Assembly: GCA_028023455.1 (NCBI GenBank)
Contig: JAQFVV010013090.1
Location: 142,173 to 206,172, forward strand
DNA length: 64,000 nt
Direction: 5' to 3'
DNA from: Epiperipatus broadwayi
Lineage: Eukaryota > Onychophora > Udeonychophora > Euonychophora > Peripatidae
Part shown: positions 11,031 to 22,850 of the stretch, piece by piece
Numbering within the stretch: position 1 is the stretch's first letter
Layout of the letters: each line of letters starts with the position of its first letter
Position numbers and translations under genes: made by a program
Notes under the pieces: model-generated
What the model was told of the DNA's origin: nothing
The model's input: the letters and a program-made list of their open reading frames with translations, nothing else
Database searches by the model: none

Positions 11031-13767
11031 CATAAAAATAATATATTTTATTTTTTCATGAGTTTATTTCTAATAATAACTACTAGAGTATATAAAGCTA
11101 TAGAATGCTTATTTGTCACATAATTAATTTTAAAGATGGCATCTTGAAAAGATTCATGTGTGAACGAAAATCGATTTGATATTAAATTAAATTGAATACA
11201 AGCAAGTTGCCTATTATTTTATTTATAATTTGATATATATTTAAGTTTTAAATCACAAATGTATATGTAATAAAAATGCATATTTTAAATATTTTGCTAC
11301 TATCCATAAATCTCAATATCCTTAATAAGGTTTAAAACCAAATACCATAAATATGGGGAAGGGGAGACTTAAATATTTAGAATTATTTCCATGTAAATAT
11401 CACTACATTGCATAGAAAAAAAACAATGACATGACTTCAGATGTTTTTTAGAATTCCTTACCCATCAATACTCGTGAAAGAAAAACAGCAATTCATACAA
11501 AGTTTACTTTAAAGTATCATGAAGACAATGACAATGCTTGACAAGAGATTTAAAAAACCTTGCAACCAATAAATTCATGGGTAAATATTTAAGATCATTA
11601 TTGTAAAGTAACCAACACTGGTTATAAAAACTAAACCGCAATCAACGAAAAAAGGTCAACTTATGTTTCTCTCTTATTATAAAGAAAGATGCATTTGAAA
11701 TGAAAAGGTTACTGCATTTCAAAACCTTCACCATGACTATAATAAAGCTAATCGGGCTTGTCAAAAGCCCTGTATTTTAAAGTCCTTTAAAATTAATGTA
11801 AAATTACTCAGAGAAAAATTTGGCTCATATTTATTTTAAAAATGGAAGTGTCATATGTTCCACAACATTCACTTTTCTTTAAAAAAAATAAAAGACCATT
11901 ATTCCATAGCCGGATGGACTTCCATATCTTGAATGCTAAGTCTTGGTATGTTACTGCAAATAAAGTTATAAACAAAATACTATCCTGCAATATAAGTATA
12001 AGCTATTTCAATAATTACATTAACTTTTTTTTTTTTTAATATACTATTAATGTGATTTAATACCTATTGTCCAATTAATTATTTTATGATTTTCAATGTA
12101 GTTCTATTCTGATTTCAGTACTGCATTTCTATTTCCTTATAAAAGTAACATTATTATTATTATTTTATATTGAGATAAATATATTCATTTGTAATAAATA
12201 TTTATAAATTATTAAAAATTTTAGACTTCTCTCTTAATATTATAATAAATAAAATTAAGAGTGTATTATCAAAAAATTTGACAAATATAATACTGCTTAA
12301 AAAAATGTTTAAATTTTGTCCAAGCAGAAAAATCATTTTGCAAAATGTTTTCTTTGGATCACTTTAATTAGTGGCTAGCTGACTAGAAAATTCATGGCAA
12401 TATTCTTGTCTCTTTATTTTAAAAAAAGTAGTATTCATATTACTATTTAATAAGGGACAAAAGTTTATATTTTAAGGTCTTATAAAAGAAGAACCATATA
12501 AAAAAAGAAGAAACTAAAGATTCCATCTATTTATTATTATTTATTAAATGTTGAATTTAGCATTTTCAGAAATTTTTAGCTGTAGATTCTAAATCTTTTT
12601 TTTTGTGTGCACTGCTAAAGATTATTTAAACATTACAATGTTATGCTTGGATCTAAGGTATAGAACATTTAAATAGAATTCATTAATACATAATTGCGAA
12701 CTAAAGTGCTAAAAAAAAAATCATTAAACGTTTCCATCAATTTATAAAAGGATAAAATCATAAGATTTGTATATCACTAGATAATCTGAGCATTTTATAT
12801 TCAATTATCAATTTCAAAATTATAACAACGAAACTTAAAAACCTCAAATATTATTGACTATCTTTATAATTTTTTTAATTAATTACCCACATTGCATTAA
12901 TGAAGATAATGGTTGGGAAACATATTTAATTTTTTTAAAAAAAACATTTGAGTAAATACTTTCTTTTTTAAGTTGATTTAATACTGCAATTTTGCTTTTT
13001 ACTGATACTTTATATAAATACATTTTATTTTTAGAATGTTCATGTATTATTTTCTTTTCACTTTATTAACCTAGGATTTATTTATTTTTTCTAATATCTT
13101 ATTTAAAGTAAAACAGCTTATTTTAAATTCTTCTTAATAATATCTCATAATTAATAGCAATTACTTTGATAAAAAATTATCTTATTAGTAACACTTTTTA
13201 ATGAAAGAATTTGAAAATGGTTACAGCTTTAAGTTTTTTTATTTCATCCTAATGACATTTCCACAATTACAAATTAAGAAAATATCAACTATAAAATAAT
13301 AATATGTAATTAGACTCTGCAATAAACTTTTTTCTGTCAATGCAAGTATCAAAAAAAAAAAAAAGATGCAAAAACAATTTTATATTCTGATAAAATAACT
13401 TTGATAAAACATTCAGATAATAAAGCATAATTAAAAAATACAGATGGTCTTGAAATTTCTTGATATCCCACATTTCATAAAACCAGATTCAAGATCATTT
13501 AGGTATGTTTTTTCTTTGTATATTTCTAATATAAGACTGATATTTTAAAGCAATCCTCAAACTAATTTTTTTTTTTTTTTGACTTGTAAAAAAAGAAAAT
13601 TAAATATTGAAATGTCTCTAAACAAGTATTCTTTTATCAATAACACAGACAGTATAGCAAAAGTATTAAACTTTTAGATTCAAGGATGTACTTCATATGT
13701 ATTGAAGTTATTTCATGATCTATTCTAAACATAATTAGTAACTAAAGAAAAGTTACAGTAATACTAT

Positions 13768-13835
13768 ATTATTCTACACGAATAAAGCGTAATAAACAGA
13801 ACTCTGTTTATCACGCTTTATTCGTGAAGAATAAT
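13768..13835. repeat. Compact hairpin, arms about 32 bp
   Basis: 13768-13799 and 13803-13835 are inverted complements almost without mismatch (CACGAATAAAGCG and CGCTTTATTCGTG), with a loop of only a few bases. An isolated perfect short palindrome suggests a recent minimal foldback element or cruciform-prone site. No gene or terminator context. Confidence 0.7.
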
Positions 13836-14651
13836 TTTCATTATCTGACAGAGTTTTTATATTATTTATTTAGTAATACTATATCTATGAAACAAATGGG
13901 GATTGGGCAAAATATTAGGAACTCTATGATATTTTTATTAATAATTAGGATATTGGGTCATCAAGTGTACCAATAATACTGATATTCAATATGAGAAGAA
14001 ATTAAAACATTATGACAGTATTTTGAAAAATATTATGCCAGTCCTGAGTAGAAAAATCTCAAACTCTCTTGAAAGAAATCAGAGGCAGAACTGAACTTTG
14101 GATCACAGAGATGCAAAAATATTTAAACCACAGATAATTCTATATTTTTGAAAACAGCTATTAATATATGGTGTATCTGAACTTGGTTCAGTCCCATATG
14201 GCTATTTAAGTTAGATAGCTGGATTTGAAGACATATGGATGTCTGAAAATTTGATTTTTTACTTAATAGTTAACCATGAGATAAAATGCTGGGCTTGGTT
14301 TGGTATTTAAATCTAATGCTTCAATATCCTAGCACCTCACCGAGGAAGCCAGAAACAGAAACCGATCTGGCATTGGGGATATTCTGAAAAGCTTGTTAAG
14401 AGCTATTGGCAAGCTCATTAGATAACATTTGTAATACAAGCTTGTTAAATTAGGTCAAGTGATATATGACTTGATTTCTTTACAACAAGCATACATACTA
14501 AAAGTAGCATTTTTTAATTTTAAAATGTTAAATGCGATCATTACCTTTTATAAATTTTACATATTTCTGTATGTACATATATTTTATTAAAGATAATTTC
14601 AGTAATAACAATATATATAAAATTCTTATCTTTTAAAAAATTAAAACTTAC

Positions 14652-14720
14652 CACTTCATAACCTTTGTGCTTGTTGCTAATATTTTGCCGTTCCTTCTCA
14701 TTCAAAACTCTTTCATATTC
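14652..14720 (-). CDS. PHF10: PHF10 exon E (coiled-coil EKERQ segment)
   Basis: 69-nt exon of exactly 23 codons, phase 0 at both ends. The acceptor is TTTTTAG and the donor GTG|GTAAGT. It encodes EYERVLNEKERQNISNKHKG then YEV. Vertebrate PHF10 has [22 protein letters not shown], and EKERQ-I is conserved. The segment is charged and likely helical. The vertebrate protein has a longer glutamine-rich stretch after this point; here the frame passes directly to the short PSVEQSK start of the next exon, so the linker is shorter. Being phase 0 on both sides, the exon could be skipped without a frameshift, but nothing in the sequence shows that this happens. Confidence 0.92.
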
Positions 14721-15279
14721 CTAAAAATAATTACCATTCTATGTATAATTCCAATAGATATGAAAATATAATTATGATGTCATCTATTTCATAAAATAAC
14801 ATTATATAATATATATAAAATCATTTCACATATATAAAATGAACAATGCATATTTAATTGATCAATCACACTTTATATAAAAAAAATATGGTATATATAT
14901 ATCTTGTACAAATATATGATTGCAATAATTTTTTAATAAGAAACTTAAGAAATATAGCTGAAATCTATTTTATCTAGCAGTACCAATTATAATTACATTT
15001 ACTTAAGAGAGATGCTGATCTACTTTATTTTCTCACTGTGTATTTTGGAGCTGACCAGAAATTTTTTTTTGTCGAGTAAAAACTAATTATATGAAATATC
15101 AGCTTTAAAAAATATATATCTATTCTGTTTCTCTGAAGGTTTGTGATGATGATGTTTTAGTTGTATTTATTTATTGGACTATTTCCATCATATTTTGAAT
15201 GTCTTTAGAAAAATTTAACTTTTTTAAATATTCCAAATACATCCAACTGTTATAACCTACATGTTGGTGTATGCACAAT

Positions 15280-15313
15280 GTTTCGAGGGGTATTATTTTC
15301 TCATCTTCTTCAG
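15280..15313 (-). ncRNA. Hammerhead-like core in Penelope family 1 tail (locus 1, left)
   Basis: On the minus strand CTGAAGA (15313-15307) is followed by an A/G-rich stem with CCCCTC and then CGAAAC (to 15280). Position 7 of the hammerhead core tolerates any base, so CTGAAGA is compatible. Stem II is partly mismatched here. The right tail of the same locus has CAAAAC in place of CGAAAC and is clearly decayed. Confidence 0.35.
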
Positions 15314-15376
15314 GTATTGCTGGCCTGACTAGTGACAGTACTAGCAAGAGAATGAAACCTGAACTCTTTATATTCT

Positions 15377-15425
15377 AACAGGCAAAACTCTCCATATAGT
15401 ATTGCCATCATGTGATGTTATTGGC
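15377..15425. mobile_element. Fragment of the 32051-32291 element family
   Basis: AACAGGCAAAACTCTCCATA followed by TAGTATTGCC matches the terminal sequence and subterminal bases of the element at 32051-32291 (in reverse complement). It replaces part of the tRNA-like segment in the left tail of Penelope locus 1, so it inserted after the Penelope pair. Confidence 0.6.
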
Positions 15426-15466
15426 TTAAAACCAACTGAACCATCAGTAGAAATTTCATATACTTA

Positions 15467-16611
15467 TCACTTCTTCCTAAGAGCAAAGTTGATTAGTGGT
15501 TTCCATATATTATGTATAGTCACACTAACTTGACTTATGGGATTGTTTGCCATTGTCATGTGAACAGCTTCTATAAATTTTTTTCTTTGTACCTTTTCTT
15601 CTCTATTCAATATTTTTGAATTTTCCCAAATAAACATATGTTCATTGGTGCAGACATGGTTTCCTATCTTAGACATCTGTTTTCTCTCTTCTAATCATCA
15701 GTTTGTGTTCTTGCAAGGGCTTTTCAATGGGATGCACATTCACATGGTATTTCATAAATGCAGTTTTTTTCTTATCAGCCTTTCACGTTTAGGCTTTGTA
15801 GATGTTAAATTCCTTGTAGTGTGGTATGGTTCTGGAAAGCTGTTCTGATGATATACTGATTGCAGGTTTTTCTTGTACAGTATCAGTAATTGTTTTTTTT
15901 TTTTTTGATAATTCTTTTTGTTGTCTATTTAAGGTTTGCTGATGGATAACCGTTTTTCATAAGAGTTTGTTCAATAGATCCTTTCTTTTTTCAAATTGCT
16001 GGTTGATGAACAAACTTCTTTTGCTCTGTTCCATAATGATAGTATAATTCCACATTTTGTGCTTTTGGTATGAGTGGATGTATAGGCTATGGCTGTACTT
16101 TCAAGTTCTTCCATATAAATATTGCTAATCAGGATGACAATAGTGAGCCCATAGGCATTCCTTGATTTTGTCAGAAGAATCCTGTGTTATATTGAAAGTA
16201 AGTTGTGGTTGTTTTTATGCAGAATGTTAACAGTTCCATTATACTATTAATAGGAAGAGTTGTTGTCCTAGTTTGTGAGCTATTATGACCATTTAATCTT
16301 TTCCTTACAATAGACAGTGCTTCTTTACATGGTACATTTGTGAATAGACTTTCCACATCAAAGCTTACCAGTAAGTCGTTATTTCAATTTTCATGTTCTT
16401 AATTAATTCTACAAAGTGTCTACAATCCCTGACAAAAGACTGGGTCTTGTATGCCAAAGGACTAAGAACTTTAAGAAGAAATGTTGGCAAATTTTGGCAA
16501 GATAAATTTCTAGAACTAACAATAGGTCTTAATGAAACATGATTCTTACGGATTTTAGGTAGACCATTAAGATGAGATTTTTGCTGAAATATGAGGTTAT
16601 TTTAAATTACT
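15467..16611 (-). pseudogene. Penelope-like RT/endonuclease pseudogene, left arm of locus 1
   Basis: Reading from 16611 downward: HLNGLPKIRKNHVSLRPIVS (LPKIxK and RPIVS of Penelope RT), VLSPLAYKTQSFVRDCRHFV, then SFDVESLFTNVP (palm motif A, aspartate kept, about 16340-16370), then QNQGMPMGSLLSS (motif B, about 16140-16165). The sequence then jumps from the motif-B block to AYTSTHTKST and LWNRAKEVC, so motif C and the adjacent RT part are deleted. The GIY-YIG strand RTYIGE is also deleted. The C-terminal 69 codons (15467-15676) remain open: NHVCTNEHMF, VTIHNIWKPLINFALRKK. Inactive. Confidence 0.85.
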
Positions 16612-17520
16612 CCCTATCCACCTAAAGTTTGGCTTCGCTATATGGATAACACATTTGTTGTATGACCACATGGTGAAGCACTACTACAAACTTTCTGGAA
16701 ACACATCAACAACATATTCCCTTCAATTAAATTCACAATAGAATCAGAACAAGAACAAAAATTGGCATTCGTAGATGTTCTTGTGACAAGACTTCCTCGT
16801 GGCAAAATCAAAACTTACAGTTTAGCAAAACCCACACATACAGGAAAATACTTAGCCTATACATCCAATCACACCAGAAACACAAAACATGGAGTTATAC
16901 TATCACTATGGAACAGAGCAAAATAAGTTTGTTCAGAAACCAGCGATTTGAAAAAAAGAAAAGTTCTATAGAACAAACTCTTATGAAAAATGGTCTGTTA
17001 TTAAGAAAACCTTAAATAGACAACAAAAAGAACCATCAAAAGAAAAATAATTATTGATACTGTAGTGTACCCATACATACCAAAAATAGCAGACAAATTA
17101 AGGAAAATCTGCAATCAGTATAACATCTACAAAAGCCTAACTTGACATGCTGAAAAGAAAAAACTGCATATATGAAATACCATGTGAATGTGGAAGAACG
17201 TGTATTGGTGAGATCAGTCATCCCACTGAAAAGCGCCTGCAAGAATACAAACTAATGATTAAAAGAGAGAAAACAGATGTGTCTAAGATAGTAGGCCATA
17301 TATATATATATATATACCAATGAACATATGTTCAATTGGGAAAATATAAAAATATTGGATAGAGAAAAAAAGGTACAAAGAAGAAAATTTAAAGAAGCTG
17401 TTCATATGACAATGGCAAACAATTTAATGTTCACATGACAATTGTAAATAATCCCATAAGTCAACCTAATGTGACTATTGCTTTTACGAAAAAGTCAAGA
17501 AATCAGGAACTTCATAGATA
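16612..17520 (+). pseudogene. Penelope-like RT/endonuclease pseudogene, right arm of locus 1
   Basis: Starts inside the RT at PPKVWLRYMDNTFVV; the catalytic YxDD motif C reads YMDN (16639-16650). It continues FPSIKFTIESEQEQKLAF, DVLVTRLPRGKIKT, KPTHTGKYLAYTSNHTRN, LWNRAK, and then the GIY-YIG part CIYEIPCECGRTCIGE (about 17165-17210). Several in-frame stops and shifts occur (for example after LWNRAK). It ends near FTKKSRNQELHR. It complements the left arm in coverage: the left arm holds RT motifs A and B, the right arm motif C and the endonuclease. Confidence 0.85.
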
Positions 17521-17552
17521 AGTATATGAAATTTCTATTGACTGTTGTCTTT

Positions 17553-17630
17553 GGTAGGATGCCTCAGTTGCTTAGAGTTATCTTAAAATTTAATACTCAA
17601 AAAATCTAAGGGTCCAGGTTCGATTCCCAT
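17553..17630 (+). tRNA. tRNA-like segment in Penelope tail (locus 1, right)
   Basis: GG-AGGATGCCTCAGTTG, then CTTAGAG, about 40 nt, then GGTTCGATTCCC gives an A-box and B-box at tRNA-like spacing. It is a diverged copy of the segment at 28944-29022 and sits between the stop of the Penelope frame and the hammerhead-like fold. The T-stem pairs poorly, so it is a tRNA-derived sequence and not a working tRNA gene. Confidence 0.5.
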
Positions 17631-19785
17631 GCTAGTACTGTCACTGATCAAGCCAGCAACACCTGAAGAAGGGGGGAGAATAGTACCTCTCAAAACATTG
17701 TGCATATACTAATCTGTGTAATATTACTTAATAGTTGAATGTATTTGAAATATTTAAATAAAGTTAAATTTTATCTAAAGACATTTAATACTTATATTAG
17801 ATTATGGAAATAGTCCAATATATGAATACAAATATATCTATTCGATATATATAAATATAATAAGTGAAACAGAAGTAGTACTAAATGTCATAGTTTGCTA
17901 AAAATCCCGGATAAATTATTACCAAGCAACTAAAATGGCCAACCTTATAATTTTGAGTGCAGGAAAAATAGAATTTGAACTTCTATTCATAGACAAACAA
18001 TACTTTATTATGGACATTTTTGACAAGTCTTTTATAAGATTCTAATACATATGATTTTAGATTTAAGAGTGAGTAAAAAAAAACTTTTAAACAGAAACAC
18101 AGTATCTATAGCAAAAAATGTTAACGATTATTTACTTGACATTAAATTTACTCTGACCTAATTAATAAAATAATAAAATGTAATGTATGTATGTTAATAA
18201 TATGTTAAATAAATCATAATTAAAAATTTTTTTTAATTTTTTTTTGAGGGGGGGGGGGATGATGGAATTTAGTCAGCGCTGAAGGTGTAGGGGAGCACAC
18301 ACCCCCCCCAATATTATATAAAGCTAATATTTCAATGCTGTAACAATATATGTTCAACATTTGCAATTTTTAAGTTGTAGGAATGTGTATAATATTTTAA
18401 ACCTTTATTACTTTCTTTTTTCCCCACTTTCAAAGGCTATTGGTTGATGAACTTAAAAAAATGTTTTCTCAAATTAGCATAGCATTTAATTTATTCACTA
18501 AGCATTCAATTTTTGAGCCTTTTAAAAATCTTTAATTAAATTCACAATTTTTTTATGAACAAACAAATAGTTGTCATAAAAAGTTATAACAAACTTTACA
18601 AAAAAATTTCAAATGAAAATAAATAAAAATTATCATGAATATCTAATTTCAATCCGAAATTAATATATCATTTAGAAAAGCAGTGGCAAAATAAGACTAC
18701 AACATCATAAGATATTAATTATAACATTTAGAATATAAAATCAGCCAACAATTCATCAAATCATACCAAGAGTATAGTTTTCTTTAGACTAATATTAGCT
18801 CTAAAAAAGATTTTTTTTTTTTTAAAAAAATAATTTTCTTAAAATTCATTTATTATTATTAAATACACTTCCAAATAAATGACGAAAAAATAATTCTAAC
18901 TTTAGATTATAAACTATATTCCATCACTAGCTGAACATTTATTCTGTTTCGCATTTTTGATTAATTCCCAAATTTTAGTTTTTTTTTAGCTCAGTTCTAT
19001 AAGTTGAGTAAATGTTATTGAGTTTGTAAAGAATTTTTTTTTCTCTATTTATCATCACCAATTAAGAATACACATGCACATGTATAAATATATAATGTGG
19101 TTACGCTTAATGTCTGCACATATTTATAAAGTCTCTTTGGAAAAATATGTTCACTAAGTTTCTGTCAAAAAAAAAACAATGATAAATAATAATGATTAAT
19201 TTTCCACACGTTTACAATCTGCTAGTTTTAAATCCATAAATAAGACTTATCATCATTAATGACATACATCAAGGAATATATTACATGTATAATGTTTATT
19301 TTTCTGTAAAATAATAATTAAAATATAAATTTTTTTATGTGTTTTCTTTCTTATTTCATTAATCATTTATAAAATTGTTTTTAATAACAGATTTTAATAT
19401 TTATTTATTTTGTTTTTTTTATATGTGTAAGAAGGGTGTTTTTAAAAAGAACAATAAATCAAAAACTTCAAACATATTTAAAATTTTAAAAAAATAACAT
19501 AAACATTTAAAAATGATAATTTAAGTATTTTTGTATTCAAATAATAATTCTACTGACCAAATATCACACGATCAATATCTCTTATACTAGCACATAATTG
19601 TTAGTGTATAGAGAGTTTTGCCTTGTTTAATTCTACTTACTGTTGGTACATTGCTCTCAAACAACGCAATATGTTTAAACACAAACAGAATTAGTTTAAG
19701 TGATAATAGTATGTATACTGAACCCCACCGTTTGATGGCGCTGCTTTTCACCCAATGCACATTAATATACCGATTCACAGGCCGT

Positions 19786-20640
19786 CAGTTTCTTTACAGA
19801 ATACTATGGTAAAAAAAAAATTTTCCACTTTCTATACATAAAACTCGTATGTTTTTTTTTCCATTTTTAATAAACAAAGACTTTGTTTTTATATGGTGTA
19901 GGATGGGGGGGGGGGTTGCTTTTAAATTATTGACTTTTTTTTTTGATTTTGAGCTTTTTTTTTTGATTCTGGATTATCGGTTTCTTTACATAATACTACG
20001 GTAAAAAAATTTTTTTTACCCCTTTCTATACATAAAACTTGTATGGTTTTTTTTTTCCTTTTTAATAAACAAACACTTTGTTTTTAGATGGTAGAGGGAG
20101 GTTGGTTTGTTTTAAAATTATTGCCTTTTTTTGGTTTTTGAGCTTCTTTTTTAAAGCCTTAAACAAATCAGTTTTAATAAACCTACAGTTGTTTTTTAGA
20201 GGGTGGAGGGGAGTTGGTTTGAATTTTAATTCTCGTCTTTTAGTATCTTTTGCTGATGTACTGGAAACTTCGCATATTAATTTTAAATGTGTTTGAATAT
20301 AGAATACATATAAAGAGATAGATTAACAAAATATACGGATTATTGGAGGGTGATTGGTTTGCTTTTAAATTATCGACTTTTTATTGATTTTGAGCTTCTT
20401 TTTTTTTTTTGGAAAGCCTTATTAATCAATTCATTTTTAATAAACCAACAGTTGGTTCTTAGAGGGTGGAGGGGGGTTGGTTTGATTTTTAATTATTGTC
20501 TTTATTTTCTTATTGTGAGATTTTTTATATGATAGCAAAAAGTTCTTCCTTTATTATTTTGCCTTTTTCAAAAAGCCTTAAACAGTTTGTTTTTAAAAAA
20601 ACATTTTTTTTAGGGTGGTAGGGAGTTACGGTTTGTTTCA
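19786..20640. repeat. G-rich / T-run tandem array
   Basis: TTTCTTTACA-AATACTA-GGTA recurs at 19789 and 19980 (period about 190). The shorter motif TTTTAATAAAC followed by GGGTGGAGGGG and GTTGGTTTG recurs near 20059-20105, 20172-20220, 20340-20365, 20437-20480 and 20600-20640. The G-rich blocks have three or four G-runs on one strand and could form G-quadruplexes. Confidence 0.75.
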
Positions 20641-20706
20641 CTCCAATAGGAAATGAGTCTCAAGGCTGTAAGTAATGGGATTTTGGAGCCGTCCAACCAA
20701 CTTCCC

Positions 20707-21042
20707 TTACGCAGACCACAGGTACGCTTGCAGAAGTGGCAACGGAATTCCCCAGAACCTGTAGTTGACTAAAACCATACTCCTCCCGCAAATGCATAGT
20801 TTCACATCTGGCAGGATGTTCTCTTTCTGGAAAAACACAACAATGTCAACTTCTGTGGCCAGCAATTCATTCCCCTTCAACCAATTTTGAACACTTGCCA
20901 CCGACATTTTACTGTTCTTGCATGGATTCATGCGTAAACGTGCATTTGCGTGTGAACTCGGCAGAACTCTGCTGAAAACCCTAACCTTTTCAGGTTGTAT
21001 GCAGTTCAAAATCATAGAGAATCTTGTGTGACAGTCTGACAA
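20707..21042 (-). CDS. Unrecognised 111-codon ORF inside TIR element
   Basis: Begins MSDCHTRFSMILNCIQPEKV. It contains NARLRMNPCKNSKMSVASVQ, NWLKGNELLATEVDIVVFFQ and ILPDVKLCICGRSMVLVNYR and ends LPLLQAYLWSA. The region has balanced base composition unlike its flanks, and this is the longest ORF outside the retroelements. No signal peptide, zinc-binding pattern, or transposase DDE/D triad is visible. It could be a decayed fragment of the element's own protein or a captured host exon. There are no obvious splice sites at the ends. Function unknown; it may not be expressed. Confidence 0.3.
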   Translation of the reverse strand: MSDCHTRFSMILNCIQPEKVRVFSRVLPSSHANARLRMNPCKNSKMSVASVQNWLKGNELLATEVDIVVFFQKENILPDVKLCICGRSMVLVNYRFWGIPLPLLQAYLWSA

Positions 21043-22129
21043 TTATTAATATGTAATACTAAATCCACTACGCTTTCTCAAAATTTTTCCACAATAAATT
21101 TTTTGATAGTTTCGCATCCTTCAAATACAGCTGCCATCAAATCAGATGGTAGCGAGAGTTGAATTGCGCTCACTTGAGAAATACTGTCGCAAGTCAATGG
21201 GTGTAGTATTTCATTATGTAATCATAGGAAACATTGCCCTCTAGGCAGCAGCTCTAAACAACACTGTTGTAGTGTTAACCGTAAGTTAGGCTGCTAAAAC
21301 GGTATATTGATGTGCGTTGTGTGAAAAACAATGCCATCAAGCAGTCGGGTTCAATATACATACTATTACTGTTTAAGTACTAGTTGCATGTAAGTATTAC
21401 CCAGTGATGGAGCCACACACAACACATCAAAATAGATAAGAATAAACTAAATAATAAATTTCAAAATATGTTTAAAAACAAACCTGAAATTAATAATTTT
21501 AGCAAAAAGGAAAAAGTTAAATTAGCAATAAGGGCAATTAGCGAAAAAAACAATGACTGTAATGTTTATAAAATATCACATTACAGTTTCTTTCACATAT
21601 ATATGCAGGTGTGCTTCTACACATACAACAATGTTTATATAACTTACTTAAATTATTATTTTAAAATTATAATTGTGTACACGTATACAATTATATGCAT
21701 AGATATTATTAGCTAATGTACGTAATATATAAATACATGTACATACATGCTATTATAGCTTATTATCCAATACTTTATGATTAATTTGAACTAATATACT
21801 TAAAAGTTTACAAAACGCCTGAAATAATGATTTCGGTGGATGGACCCCCATTTACATATCGTTGACTCCCAAATTTTTTTGTCGCTGACACAGACCCTCT
21901 GAAAGTGGAAATCAATCCCTAGGAGTCTATATCGACCACTTTGAAAAACACTGATATATTTTCCTGTATGCATTCAGATTAGAATTTGTTTATCACATTT
22001 CTTTTGCATTTTATTCTCATTTTATTTTTATTTCTTTTAATATTTATTATGTCATATACTAATGATATATACATAGAAGTGTGCAATATGATGGTAAGAC
22101 GAGACAATTAATTAAAAAAATAAATGGAA

Positions 22130-22850
22130 TGTTATTTAAAAATATTTAGATTCCGAAAATATATATTTATCTGATTAAAAAGGAATGTCTACTTAATTAA
22201 TCTAAAAATCAATCATTAGTAAATAATAATAGCCAATAAACATCACATGATTACCATTTCTTATGTCTGCTCTTAACTGTTATTACTCTGGCTTGCACTG
22301 AATGGCAATACATATAGAGAGATTTCCCTGTTTTAAATAATAATAGCTGAGATTTGAGTTAATTTGAATAGAAAAATATAATCCAATTATTTTTCTTATT
22401 CTGGGAAACAATACAGTCTTCTATGTAAAAGAAACAATATTCCAGAAAAGAAAAACTGCCAAGTATCTCCATAAAGTGGAAAAATACAAAATTAATAAGA
22501 TTGACCACTTAAGATTCAATTAATTAAAAAAAAAAGAAATTATTTAAAAATACTTCCGATTCTGAAAATATTTAGTAATCGGATTATAAAGGAATGCTTA
22601 ATCCAATTAATCTAAAAAAAGAATCATTAAGAAATAAATGGTTGAGATTGAAATTAACAAATGAAAATAAAAATAGATTAATCTAATTGAATGATTTTTT
22701 CCAGAAAACAATATGCCCCCCCCCCCTTTGTAAAAGAAAGTTAACAAAACAAGATAGCCTAATTGTTCCAGGCAGAAAAATTTGCTAAGAACCTCCAAAG
22801 AAAGAAAAAACACAAAATCACTGAGATTGGCTATTTAAAATTCAAAGATA
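22130..22850. repeat. Diverged tandem duplication, about 400 bp
   Basis: 22130-22520 and 22540-22850 share an ordered series of landmarks: GATT-CGAAAATAT, TCGGATTA-AAAGGAATG, AATTAATCTAAAA, CAGAAAACAATA, GTAAAAGAAA, AAAGTGGAAAAATACAAAAT-like, TGAGATTGGC-A-TTAA. Similarity is roughly 70-75%. No coding. Confidence 0.5.

Larger units (their letters stand above)
9178..14651 (-). other. PHF10 intron 5
   Basis: 5.5-kb intron. It holds a decayed second-family Penelope GIY-YIG remnant at 10096-10640, followed by a diverged tandem pair of about 195 bp at 10640-11030, and a perfect small hairpin at 13768-13835. I saw nothing in 11031-13767 beyond A/T-rich DNA with A and T runs. 14190-14480 is slightly less A/T-rich and shares a short motif with the element at 32051-32291. 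Confidence 0.6.
15126..17831. mobile_element. Penelope-like element, family 1: inverted pair with 12-bp target duplication (locus 1)
   Basis: Left arm on the minus strand (16611 down to 15126) and right arm on the plus strand (16612-17831), with both 3' tails outward. ATATATCTATTC is identical at 15114-15125 and 17832-17843, immediately outside the pair, and nowhere in the middle. Both arms keep recognisable Penelope protein blocks but are full of stops and deletions. The left tail carries a fragment of another element (15377-15425) inside its tRNA-like region. The single duplication around both arms points to one insertion event. Confidence 0.8.
19694..21378. mobile_element. TIR element with internal G-rich arrays and one unrecognised ORF
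   Basis: 19694-19778 and 21297-21378 are inverted complements over about 85 bp (near 80%), both containing TAATAGTATGTATA-TGAACC, TTGATGGC, TTTTTCAC and AATATACCG. Inside are a tandem array (19786-20640), then a less A/T-rich half (20640-21290) with a minus-strand ORF. Layout resembles 703-2345: TIRs, poly-T-rich minisatellite body. No transposase motif recognised. Confidence 0.6.

Noticed and set aside
14310-14395. Hammerhead-like string CCGAGGA...GAAACCGATCT
   Set aside because: It shares a motif with the 32051 element, but the strongest pairing is a different hairpin (GCCAGA/TCTGGC) and core position U4 is changed. Too decayed to call.
18240-18310. G10 run followed by a C8 run
   Set aside because: Probably homopolymer expansion or unreliable base calling. 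No other structure supports a functional element.
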